This document shows, piece by piece, positions 8,055 to 14,066 of a stretch of DNA of 14,066 nucleotides (position 1 is the first letter of the stretch; each line of letters opens with the position of its first letter). The DNA lies in assembly GCA_002748505.1 (NCBI GenBank), contig PDSN01000099.1:1-14066 (forward strand), read 5' to 3'. Position numbers and translations under genes: made by a program. The notes beneath the pieces were generated by a model. That model was not told the DNA's origin. It saw only the letters and a list, made by a program, of their open reading frames with translations, and ran no database searches. Source of the stretch: Gammaproteobacteria bacterium. Lineage in GTDB: Bacteria > Pseudomonadota > Gammaproteobacteria > Pseudomonadales > Halieaceae.

Positions 8055-8912
8055 TTAGCCCTTAAGCTGCGCCGCCACTTCGTCAGCGAAGTCGACTTTT
8101 TCGACTTCTATACCTTCACCCACCTCAAAACGCACAAAAGAGGCCACTTCCGCACCGGCGGTAGCCACCAGCTTGCCCACGGTGATGTCAGGCTCTTTCA
8201 CAAAAGGCTGCTCGGTCAGGCTGTTTTCCGCCAGGAACTTCTTGATACGACCGCCGATCATTTTTTCGATGATCTCTGCGGGCTTGCCGCTTTCCGCCGC
8301 CTGCGCAGTGAAGATCTCTTTTTCCTTGGCGATCACGTCTTCCGGCATATCCGCAGGCGAAACCACCTGAGGGCTGACGGCGGCAACGTGCATGGCCACA
8401 TCTTTCGCCAGATCCTGGTCGCCACCTTTTAACTCAACCAATACCGCGATGCGATTATTGCCGTGCACATAGGAACCAACAACGCCACCTTCTGAGTTCA
8501 CCAGCGACACGCGGCGCACACCGATGTTTTCACCAATTTTCTGCACCAGTGCTTCACGGGCAGATTCCAGTTCGCCTGCCATTAAAGCGGCCACGTCGGT
8601 TTGACGATCGGCAAAGGCTTTGTCGGCCACCTGGTTAACAAACGCCAAAAAGTTTGCATCGCGCGCCACAAAGTCGGTTTCACTGTTGACTTCCAGCAGC
8701 ATACCCGCGCTGCCATCAGAAGCGATGCGAGATACCACAACGCCGTCCGCTGCGGTGCGACCCGCTTTCTTCGCTGCTTTCATACCACTGGATTTGCGCA
8801 GCTCTTCGATGGCCGCTTCAACATCGCCACCTGCCGCTGCCAACGCTTTTTTACACTCCAGCAGACCCAGCCCCGTGCGCTCGCGCAGTTCTTTTACCAA
8901 TGCTGCAGACAT
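8055..8912 (-). CDS. tsf: Translation elongation factor Ts
   Basis: EF-Ts is the nucleotide exchange factor that releases GDP from EF-Tu. The product is 285 residues (E. coli 283). The N-terminal UBA-like domain has the standard opening LVKELRERTGLGLLECKKAL. The nucleotide-exchange motif TDFVAR is at residues 79-84, aligning with E. coli D80-F81, which pushes on the EF-Tu magnesium site. The rest covers the core subdomains, with MHVAAVSPQVV around residues 175-185 and a C-terminal module ending AAQLKG. The ATG at 8912 has AAGGAGA upstream at normal spacing. The gene follows rpsB by 132 bp, as in other proteobacteria, and that gap holds two RNA hairpins listed separately. Confidence 0.98.
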   Translation of the reverse strand: MSAALVKELRERTGLGLLECKKALAAAGGDVEAAIEELRKSSGMKAAKKAGRTAADGVVVSRIASDGSAGMLLEVNSETDFVARDANFLAFVNQVADKAFADRQTDVAALMAGELESAREALVQKIGENIGVRRVSLVNSEGGVVGSYVHGNNRIAVLVELKGGDQDLAKDVAMHVAAVSPQVVSPADMPEDVIAKEKEIFTAQAAESGKPAEIIEKMIGGRIKKFLAENSLTEQPFVKEPDITVGKLVATAGAEVASFVRFEVGEGIEVEKVDFADEVAAQLKG

Positions 8913-8930
8913 TACTCTCTCTCCTTATCT

Positions 8931-8944
8931 ACCCCTTGCGGGGT
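8931..8944 (-). promoter_or_regulatory. GNRA-loop hairpin next to tsf ribosome binding site
   Basis: The transcribed strand reads ACCCC-GCAA-GGGGU, a perfect 5-bp stem closed by a GCAA tetraloop. It ends 18 nt before the tsf ATG, a few bases ahead of the AAGGAGA. It leaves the binding site free, so it could stabilise the 5' side of the tsf message or a processed end. The structure is seen; its role is inferred. Confidence 0.4.
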
Positions 8945-8951
8945 GATGTAT

Positions 8952-8986
8952 AAAAACAGTCCCCGATCAGACGCGCCGACCGAGGA
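8952..8986 (-). terminator. Terminator-like hairpin (possible attenuator) between rpsB and tsf
   Basis: The minus-strand RNA can pair UCCUCGGUC (8978-8986) with GAUCGGGGA (8960-8968), a 9-bp stem with two G-U pairs and a 9-nt loop. It is followed by CUGUUUUUAUA, with the U tract at 8952-8956. It lies 58 nt after the rpsB stop and 39 nt before tsf. It could lower tsf transcription relative to rpsB, because tsf has no clear promoter of its own here. Stem stability is moderate. Confidence 0.5.
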
Positions 8987-9044
8987 CAAACAGTGTAGAA
9001 CGCGCGCCCGCTGAAAAGTCAGTCAGACTGCGCGTATCAATCAA

Positions 9045-9791
9045 TTAAGCCTCAGCGTCAGCCTTGGCCGCTGGCGCTTCTTCCTCGACATACTCGTTGC
9101 GAGCGCCGGTGTCTTCACGGCCTGCAATGCAGGCATCGGCAACAGCAGATACGTACAGCTTGATCGCGCGGATCGCATCGTCGTTACCGGGAATCACATA
9201 GTCAACACCATCGGGGTTGCTGTTGGTATCGACGATACCGATCACGGGAATACCCAGCTTGTTCGCCTCGGTGATGGCGATGCGCTCGTGGTCCACGTCA
9301 ACCACAAACAACGCATCGGGCAAGCCGTTGATGTCTTTGATACCGCCAATAGAACGTTCAAGCTTCTCCAGCGAGCGAGTGCGCATCAGCGCTTCTTTCT
9401 TGGTCAGCTTGTCAAACGTACCATCGGTAGACTGCGTTTCCAGATCGCGCAGACGCGAAATAGAGGCGCGGATGGTTTTATAGTTGGTCAGCATACCACC
9501 CAGCCAGCGGTGGCTGACATAAGGCATACCGGCACGCTCGGCCTGTTCCTTGATGATTTTACCCGCCGCGCGCTTGGTACCCACGAACAGAATCTTGTTC
9601 TTGTTCGCCGCCATGTTGCGCACCAGGGTCAGGGCTTCGTTAAACGCGGGCACGGTGTGCTCAAGGTTGATGATATGGATTTTGTTACGCGCACCAAAGA
9701 TGTACTGATCCATCTTGGGGTTCCAGTAACGGGTCTGGTGGCCGAAGTGGGCACCGGCCTGAAGCAGCTCACGCATGCTAACTTGTGACAT
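9045..9791 (-). CDS. rpsB: 30S ribosomal protein S2
   Basis: S2 is a late-assembling protein of the small subunit head-body junction and is needed for S1 binding. The product is 248 residues (E. coli 241). It opens with VSMRELLQAGAHFGHQTRYWNPKM, of which the GAHFGHQ..WNPKM part is a family signature, and contains FVGTKRAA, HRWLGGMLTNYKT, and PDALFVVDVDHE followed by GIPVIGIVDTNSNPDGVDYVIPGNDDA (signature 2; key residues D, N and P). The C-terminal tail is acidic and Ala-rich. I chose the ATG at 9791, which has AAGGA 7 nt upstream. The frame remains open upstream to 10046, but that portion is the untranslated leader and promoter and shows no S2 similarity. It is the first gene of the leftward operon and divergent from map. 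Confidence 0.98.
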   Translation of the reverse strand: MSQVSMRELLQAGAHFGHQTRYWNPKMDQYIFGARNKIHIINLEHTVPAFNEALTLVRNMAANKNKILFVGTKRAAGKIIKEQAERAGMPYVSHRWLGGMLTNYKTIRASISRLRDLETQSTDGTFDKLTKKEALMRTRSLEKLERSIGGIKDINGLPDALFVVDVDHERIAITEANKLGIPVIGIVDTNSNPDGVDYVIPGNDDAIRAIKLYVSAVADACIAGREDTGARNEYVEEEAPAAKADAEA

Positions 9792-9823
9792 GGTTGTTTC
9801 CTTGTATTGGGTTAAACCTCCAC

Positions 9824-9873
9824 CTGTCCCATACCTCAACCTACATAGGGCACCCTGAGGCATGTGTCGACAG
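9824..9873 (-). promoter_or_regulatory. Structured rpsB leader hairpin (likely S2 autoregulatory site)
   Basis: In the roughly 135-nt rpsB leader, CAUGCCUCA (9856-9864) pairs with UGAGGUAUG (9830-9838), a 9-bp stem with one G-U pair. An outer CUGUC/GACAG stem (9869-9873 with 9824-9828) extends it across an asymmetric internal loop. The 17-nt apical loop contains GGGUGCCC. In E. coli the rpsB leader, once annotated as the t44/tff RNA between map and rpsB, mediates repression by S2. Equivalence here is inferred from position and structure. Confidence 0.6.
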
Positions 9874-9926
9874 ATGTGTGTATTTGATAAACTCCCCATC
9901 CAGGCCAGAACCAGCCCCGACAGGAA

Positions 9927-9962
9927 GGCGCGCTTTATACCATAAGCACCGCACAATGAAAA
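9927..9962 (-). promoter_or_regulatory. rpsB-tsf promoter with extended -10 and GC discriminator
   Basis: On the minus strand TTTTCA (9957-9962, 4/6) lies 17 bp from TATAAA (9934-9939, 5/6). A TGG directly before the -10 gives an extended -10 element. GCGCGCC (9927-9933) follows at once, the kind of discriminator found at stringently controlled stable RNA and ribosomal protein promoters. The start would fall near 9927, giving a leader of about 135 nt. Confidence 0.7.
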
Positions 9963-9979
9963 GCCCAAGTTCCGCCAAG

Positions 9980-10009
9980 CTGCCAAGTACCGCAGATTTA
10001 CGCTAGAAT
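9980..10009 (+). promoter_or_regulatory. Probable map-glnD promoter
   Basis: CTGCCA (9980-9985, 4/6 to TTGACA) and TAGAAT (10004-10009, 5/6 to TATAAT) are separated by 18 bp and lie about 50 bp before the map ATG, in the divergent interval shared with rpsB. The -35 boxes of the two promoters are within 20 bp of each other and face away. Confidence 0.5.
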
Positions 10010-10057
10010 GGGGTCTTCGACACCTACCGCGCAACAGGCACAACAAACGGAACCCTT

Positions 10058-10846
10058 ATGAGCGTTATCATCAAAACTCCCGAAGAAATCGAAAAAATGC
10101 GTGTCGCCGGCGCGCTTGCGGCACAGACGCTGGAAATGATCAGACCCTACGTAAAGCCCGGCGTTACCACAGGTGAGCTTGATCGCATCTGCCACAATTA
10201 CATCACCCAGGATCTCGGCGGCATTCCGGCACCGCTTAACTACAATGGTTTCCCCAAATCTATCTGCACATCCGTTAACGATGTGATTTGTCACGGCATC
10301 CCCTCCGACACCAAAAAACTGAAAAACGGCGATATCATCAACATCGACGTCACCGTCATCAAAGACGGCTACCACGGCGACACCAGTATTATGGTACCCG
10401 TGGGCAAGATTCCATCCCACGCCGACCGACTGATCAAGGTCACCCAGGAATGCCTGTATCTGGCGCTGGAACTGGTGAAGCCCGGCACCACCCTTGGCGA
10501 TATAGGCCACGTCATTCAGCGCCACGCGGAAAAACACTACTATTCAGTGGTGCGCGAATACTGCGGTCACGGCATCGGCAAGGTTTTCCACGAAGACCCA
10601 CAAGTGCTGCACTACGGCCGCCCCGGCACGGGTCTGGCGCTGCAATCCGGCATGACCTTGACCATCGAACCCATGATTAACGCGGGTAAACGCCACACCA
10701 AGCTCAACAAAAAAGACGGCTGGACAGTGACCACCAAAGACGGCCGCCTCTCCGCCCAGTGGGAGCACACCCTGTGTGTCACGGATACCGGCTGCGAAGT
10801 GCTGACCCGTCGCTCCGACGAGCAACTGCCCGCCGGCGTAGTGTAA
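10058..10846 (+). CDS. map: Methionine aminopeptidase, type I
   Basis: Map removes the initiator methionine from nascent proteins when the second residue is small. The product is 262 residues (E. coli 264). The five metal ligands are in place: D97 (INIDVTV), D108 (GYHGDTS), H171 (GHGIG), E204 (TIEPM) and E236 (QWEHT). The catalytic H79 lies in the VICHGIP stretch. There is no N-terminal zinc-finger extension, as expected for type Ia. The ATG at 10058 is preceded by CGGAAC as a modest ribosome binding site. Divergent orientation from rpsB is conserved in gammaproteobacteria. glnD begins 24 bp downstream, so the two are probably co-transcribed. Confidence 0.98.
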   Translation: MSVIIKTPEEIEKMRVAGALAAQTLEMIRPYVKPGVTTGELDRICHNYITQDLGGIPAPLNYNGFPKSICTSVNDVICHGIPSDTKKLKNGDIINIDVTVIKDGYHGDTSIMVPVGKIPSHADRLIKVTQECLYLALELVKPGTTLGDIGHVIQRHAEKHYYSVVREYCGHGIGKVFHEDPQVLHYGRPGTGLALQSGMTLTIEPMINAGKRHTKLNKKDGWTVTTKDGRLSAQWEHTLCVTDTGCEVLTRRSDEQLPAGVV

Positions 10847-10870
10847 ACAAGCGCAAATAGTGCACCGCAG

Positions 10871-13552
10871 ATGAGTCTCGCCAGCGTTCAGCTTCCCCGC
10901 GCCGCTTTTGATGAGCCTGTCTTTTCGCGCGCGCTTCAGGAAGCGGGCGCCGACCCCGTCAAAGTCTGCAAAACCGCAATCACACGGTTTAATGAATGGT
11001 CGCACGCGCAATTTCGACGCGGCGCCCCCATAAGACGCCTGATTATTGCGCGGGCGAAGCTGATCGATGCGCTGATGACGGCGCTGTGGCAATACCATCG
11101 CTGTCCAGAAAGCATGGCATTGTTAGCCGTTGGCGGCTATGGCCGTGGTGAGCTGCACCCCCATTCCGATGTTGATCTGCTGATATTGATGCGTGACGGC
11201 GAAGCGCGCGACAACGATGCGCTCAGCGCCTTTCTGACCCAAATGTGGGATATCGGTCCGGACATTGGTCACAGCGTGCGCAATATCACCGAATGTCAGG
11301 AACAGGCACAAAATGACATTACTGTAATGACCAGCCTGATCGAGGCGCGCCTGATCTGCGGCGAGCCGGAACTGTTGAGTTTGATGCGTGAAGCCACTAG
11401 TGTTCGCCATATGTGGCCAAGTCCGGAATTTTACCGGGCCAAGCTGCAGGAACAAAAAATGCGCCACGAACGCTACGCGCACACGGAGTACAACCTGGAG
11501 CCAGATGTTAAAAGCTCACCTGGTGGCCTGCGCGATCTGCAAACGGTTATCTGGATGGCGATTCGCCACTACGATGGCTTTGCCTTACCGCAGTTAATCA
11601 ACGCGCAATTCCTCACCCGCGATGAAGTGCGCATCATGACCCGCAGTCGCGATCTGCTGTGGCGCATACGCTACGCGCTGCACATGATTACCGACCGACG
11701 CGAAGATAGATTGCTGTTCGACCATCAGCGACAACTGGCCGAAATGTGGCATTTACCCGATGATGGCCGCCCCCCAGTTGAACAGTTTATGCAGCTCTAC
11801 TACCGCGCCGCGCAGGCTCTGGGGCAAATCAACGAGCTGCTGGTACAACTTTTTGACCAGGCGATTTTGCACCCCGGCAGTAAAGATCACCTTGAACTGA
11901 TTAACGAGCAATTTCACCTGCGCAACAACTATCTTGAAGCCAATGCCGCCGACACCTTCAAGCGTCGCCCCTCGGCGCTGCTCGAAGCCTTTGAGCTGTG
12001 CGGATACAACCCTAAAATTATCGATATCGGCGCCCAGACCATTCGCATGATACGCACAAGCCTCGACCTGATAGACGATAATTTTCGCGCCAATCCTGTC
12101 AACCAGCGCCGCTTTCTGTCCATTTTAAGCGCGCCACATAAAATGTCTGACCACTTACTGCGCATGCACCGCTATGGTGTGTTGGGGAAATACATTCCCG
12201 CCTTTGGCGACGTCACCGGACAGATGCAGCACGACTTGTTTCACAGCTACACCGTAGATGCCCACACCTTGAAAGTCGTAAAAAACATGCGTCGCTACCT
12301 AAAGCCTAAATACAAAGACCAGTTCCCGATAGTGTATAAGATACTGCAGGGCATGGAGAAAAAAGAGCTGCTGTATTTGGCAGGGCTGTTCCATGACATC
12401 GGCAAGGGGCGCGGTGGCGATCACTCGGAACTTGGTGCAGTGGATGCGGAAAAGTTTTGTCGAGAGCACCGGCTCAGCGTACGCGATCGCAATCTGGTGG
12501 TCTGGCTGGTGCGCAATCATTTAGTGATGTCATCGGTAGCACAGCGCAAGGATATTTTTGACCCGGAAGTAATTCGCGATTTTGCCAAACACGTGGGCAC
12601 AGTGCGACGCCTGGAATACCTTGCCGTGCTCACCGTAGCCGATATCAACGGCACCAATCCATCCTTGTGGAATACGTGGCGCTCAAGCCTGCTGCGCCAA
12701 CTCTACACCGAAACCCGTCGCGCCCTGCGCCGCGGCCTGGAAAACCCCACCGACAAACAGGAATGGATTAACGAAACTCAGGACATCGCCCGGGCGAAGC
12801 TGTGCGAACTGGGTATGAACGAAGCTTTGATCGAGGCGCTTTGGGCGCAGATTGATGAAGACTACTTCATGCGCGAATACCCCGAGGATGTCATCTGGCA
12901 AACCCAGGCGCTGGCCAGCCACCAGGATCCAGGCAAACCGCTGGTACGCGTCTACGGCACGGACGCATCCACACAGCAGGACACCGCAGAGGTCTTTGTG
13001 TACGCGCAAAACCGGCAACACCTGTTCTCGATGATCTGTAGCGCTATCGACCAACTGGGTTTGAGCATCCAGGACGCCCGCTTCTACCGTTGCGGCGAAG
13101 AAATGATTTTAGCCACCCTGCATGTGCTGTCCTGCGACGGCAAGCCGGTTGGCCAGGAAACCGAGCATGGCGACAATATTGCAACGTTCATCAGCCAGAC
13201 ATTGTCTGACACCGAACGCCACCCACGCATCGTTCAGCGCCGCATTCCCCGGCAGATGAAGCATTTCAGCATCCCCACTGAAACCAGCATCAGTATCGAT
13301 GACGCAAAAAATCAAACCGTGTTGGAGCTGAGCACCTTAGACAGACCCGGCCTGCTCGCACGCCTCGGGCGGATTATTGCCGAATTTGATGTAGAGCTGC
13401 AAAATGCGAAAATTCAAACCCTGGGCGAGCGCTGTGAGGATGTGTTTTACATCACCGATGCCAATCACCAGCCACTTACGGATGAGCACTGGTGCGAAGC
13501 CTTTCAAGAGGCTATTCGCCGCGAGTTCGACGAACCGGACAGCACCAGCTAG
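10871..13552 (+). CDS. glnD: Bifunctional [protein-PII] uridylyltransferase / uridylyl-removing enzyme
   Basis: GlnD senses glutamine. At low glutamine it uridylylates PII proteins (GlnB/GlnK), and at high glutamine it removes the UMP, so it controls glutamine synthetase adenylylation and NtrBC. The product is 893 residues (E. coli 890). The N-terminal nucleotidyltransferase motif is GGYGRGELHPHSDVD (residues 88-102, metal-binding D100 and D102). A GlnD-specific helical region follows. The HD hydrolase domain has LFHDIGKG with H508-D509 and DHSELG just after, then RNHLVMS. Two C-terminal ACT domains, about residues 690-770 and 814-890 (LDRPGLLARLGRIIAEF), would bind glutamine. The domain set is complete. 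The ATG at 10871 lacks a clear Shine-Dalgarno, which suggests dependence on map translation. In pseudomonads dapC and dapD genes usually follow; here AT-rich DNA and an nth-like frame follow instead. Confidence 0.98.
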   Translation: MSLASVQLPRAAFDEPVFSRALQEAGADPVKVCKTAITRFNEWSHAQFRRGAPIRRLIIARAKLIDALMTALWQYHRCPESMALLAVGGYGRGELHPHSDVDLLILMRDGEARDNDALSAFLTQMWDIGPDIGHSVRNITECQEQAQNDITVMTSLIEARLICGEPELLSLMREATSVRHMWPSPEFYRAKLQEQKMRHERYAHTEYNLEPDVKSSPGGLRDLQTVIWMAIRHYDGFALPQLINAQFLTRDEVRIMTRSRDLLWRIRYALHMITDRREDRLLFDHQRQLAEMWHLPDDGRPPVEQFMQLYYRAAQALGQINELLVQLFDQAILHPGSKDHLELINEQFHLRNNYLEANAADTFKRRPSALLEAFELCGYNPKIIDIGAQTIRMIRTSLDLIDDNFRANPVNQRRFLSILSAPHKMSDHLLRMHRYGVLGKYIPAFGDVTGQMQHDLFHSYTVDAHTLKVVKNMRRYLKPKYKDQFPIVYKILQGMEKKELLYLAGLFHDIGKGRGGDHSELGAVDAEKFCREHRLSVRDRNLVVWLVRNHLVMSSVAQRKDIFDPEVIRDFAKHVGTVRRLEYLAVLTVADINGTNPSLWNTWRSSLLRQLYTETRRALRRGLENPTDKQEWINETQDIARAKLCELGMNEALIEALWAQIDEDYFMREYPEDVIWQTQALASHQDPGKPLVRVYGTDASTQQDTAEVFVYAQNRQHLFSMICSAIDQLGLSIQDARFYRCGEEMILATLHVLSCDGKPVGQETEHGDNIATFISQTLSDTERHPRIVQRRIPRQMKHFSIPTETSISIDDAKNQTVLELSTLDRPGLLARLGRIIAEFDVELQNAKIQTLGERCEDVFYITDANHQPLTDEHWCEAFQEAIRREFDEPDSTS

Positions 13553-13739
13553 CCCGGATATTTCACCAGTACGGCGGCTGCTCTTCTGTTTTTTATTTAA
13601 TATCAATGAGTTATATTATGAATGACAACAAAAGCCAATGTACAAAATGTGCCTAAATGGTTTTTCGAAAAAAATGACTTCGAATCTTGCCCAAAATCAT
13701 TCAAACCGTAGCTACCGCTACGCTTTTCATGATGTTTGA
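13553..13739. other. AT-rich interval without a gene after glnD
   Basis: This stretch is clearly richer in A+T than the genes on either side. A T-run at 13589-13594 comes 37 nt after the glnD stop, but I find no convincing GC-rich stem before it, so a glnD terminator is uncertain. TTTTTCGAAAAA (13661-13672) is a 12-bp palindrome. A 12-codon frame at 13618-13656 (MNDNKSQCTKCA) lacks a ribosome binding site and I do not call it a gene. The right end holds the inverted repeat listed separately. Confidence 0.6.
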
Positions 13740-13742
13740 ATG
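13698..13742. repeat. Inverted repeat with internal hairpin abutting the nth-like gene
   Basis: CATTCAAAC (13698-13706) and GTTTGAATG (13734-13742) are perfect 9-bp inverted copies. Directly inside the left arm, CGTAGC-TACC-GCTACG (13707-13722) forms a 6-bp stem with a 4-nt loop. The remaining 11 nt (13723-13733) would bulge on the right side. The compact shape resembles a REP/MITE-type palindromic element or the end of a small mobile element. Other copies cannot be checked from this window. Confidence 0.55.
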
Positions 13743-14066
13743 TTGATAGCGGTATTGCTCAGCGCCCAGTGCACCGACGAGCGGGTGAACCAGGTGACAC
13801 CCGCGCTGTTTGCCCTGGCCGAAAACGCCGCAGATATGGCACAGCAGGACGTAGACACTATCCGCGAGATTATTCGCCCCTGCGGTTTATCACCACAAAA
13901 ATCCAAGGCCATTAAACGCTTGAGCGAATTGTTGCTGGAACGCCACGGCGGCGAAGTGCCAGCCGATATGGACGCGCTGGAACAGCTGCCAGGCGTAGGC
14001 CACAAAACCGCTTCGGTGGTTATGTCACAAGCCTTTGGCGTACCCACTTTTCCGGTAGACACTCAT
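13740..14066 (+). CDS. nth: Endonuclease III-like DNA glycosylase, N-terminus missing or frameshifted, C-terminus beyond window
   Basis: Endonuclease III removes oxidised pyrimidines from DNA and cleaves the abasic site. The 109 visible residues match the HhH-GPD fold: LIAVLLSAQCTDERVNQ at the start, the helix-hairpin-helix LPGVGHKTA with the catalytic lysine (K89, E. coli K120), and PVDTH with the catalytic aspartate (D107, E. coli D138). The iron-sulfur cysteines would lie beyond the window. The first possible start, ATG at 13740, aligns with E. coli residue 32 and is preceded directly by an in-frame TGA. About 31 residues that help form the iron-sulfur domain are therefore absent. No Shine-Dalgarno is seen. 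TTTGAA (13735-13740) would encode the expected Phe-Glu before this point in another frame, so loss of one base is possible. A short functional variant, a pseudogene, or a sequence error all remain open. The RPCGLSPQKSKAI segment is unlike E. coli Nth. Confidence 0.75.
   Translation, partial: MLIAVLLSAQCTDERVNQVTPALFALAENAADMAQQDVDTIREIIRPCGLSPQKSKAIKRLSELLLERHGGEVPADMDALEQLPGVGHKTASVVMSQAFGVPTFPVDTH

Noticed and set aside
9792..10046. In-frame upstream extension of rpsB to 10046
   Set aside because: The extra residues cover the promoter and leader, do not resemble S2, and a good ribosome binding site stands before the ATG at 9791.
10544..11098. Minus-strand frame of 184 codons opposite map and glnD
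   Set aside because: It lies antisense to two intact conserved genes, has no recognisable domain, and is typical of GC-rich antisense frames. The same holds for 9998-10537, 9288-9788, 6694-7173 and 1897-2484.
13618..13656. 12-codon frame MNDNKSQCTKCA with two cysteines
   Set aside because: No Shine-Dalgarno, too short to judge, and sits in AT-rich DNA where such frames arise by chance.
13698..13742. Integron attC site
   Set aside because: The arms do not fit the RYYYAAC/GTTRRRY core sites and there is no cassette context.
1..14066. CRISPR array, tRNA, rRNA, phage or defence genes
   Set aside because: No spaced direct repeats, tRNA-like cloverleaf or recognisable mobile or defence proteins were seen.

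Overview
The window carries a conserved housekeeping block of a gammaproteobacterium. Two divergent operons meet at about 9.8-10.05 kb. Leftward runs rpsB-tsf-pyrH-frr-uppS-cdsA-dxr-rseP-bamA; rightward runs map-glnD, followed by an endonuclease III-type gene cut by the window end. The order matches the Pseudomonas/Cellvibrio-like arrangement, with dxr between cdsA and rseP, rather than the E. coli order, where dxr follows frr. The moderate G+C content and protein sequences fit a marine or cellulolytic gammaproteobacterium of the Cellvibrionales type. That placement is an inference from resemblance, not a database result.

Leftward operon, in transcription order. An extended -10 promoter with a GC-rich discriminator drives rpsB (9045-9791) through a structured leader that resembles an S2 autoregulatory site. 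A terminator-like hairpin and a small GNRA hairpin lie between rpsB and tsf (8055-8912). A large terminator-like structure follows tsf, and a possible separate promoter precedes pyrH (7204-7932). From pyrH onward the genes are packed with gaps of 0-29 bp or a 4-bp overlap: frr, uppS, cdsA, dxr, rseP and bamA, the last running off the left edge. The products link translation (S2, EF-Ts, RRF), UMP phosphorylation, isoprenoid and undecaprenyl carrier supply (Dxr, UppS), phospholipid synthesis (CdsA), envelope stress proteolysis (RseP) and outer-membrane protein assembly (BamA).

Rightward operon. map (10058-10846) encodes methionine aminopeptidase and glnD (10871-13552) the PII uridylyltransferase/uridylyl-removing enzyme, 24 bp apart.

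Right end. After glnD there is about 190 bp of AT-rich DNA without a gene. It ends in a compact inverted-repeat/hairpin element lying directly against an nth-like reading frame. That frame begins where residue 32 of E. coli endonuclease III would be, so the first ~31 residues appear to be missing or frameshifted. This is the least ordinary part of the window. Nothing here looks like a phage, CRISPR array, defence island or new multi-gene system.
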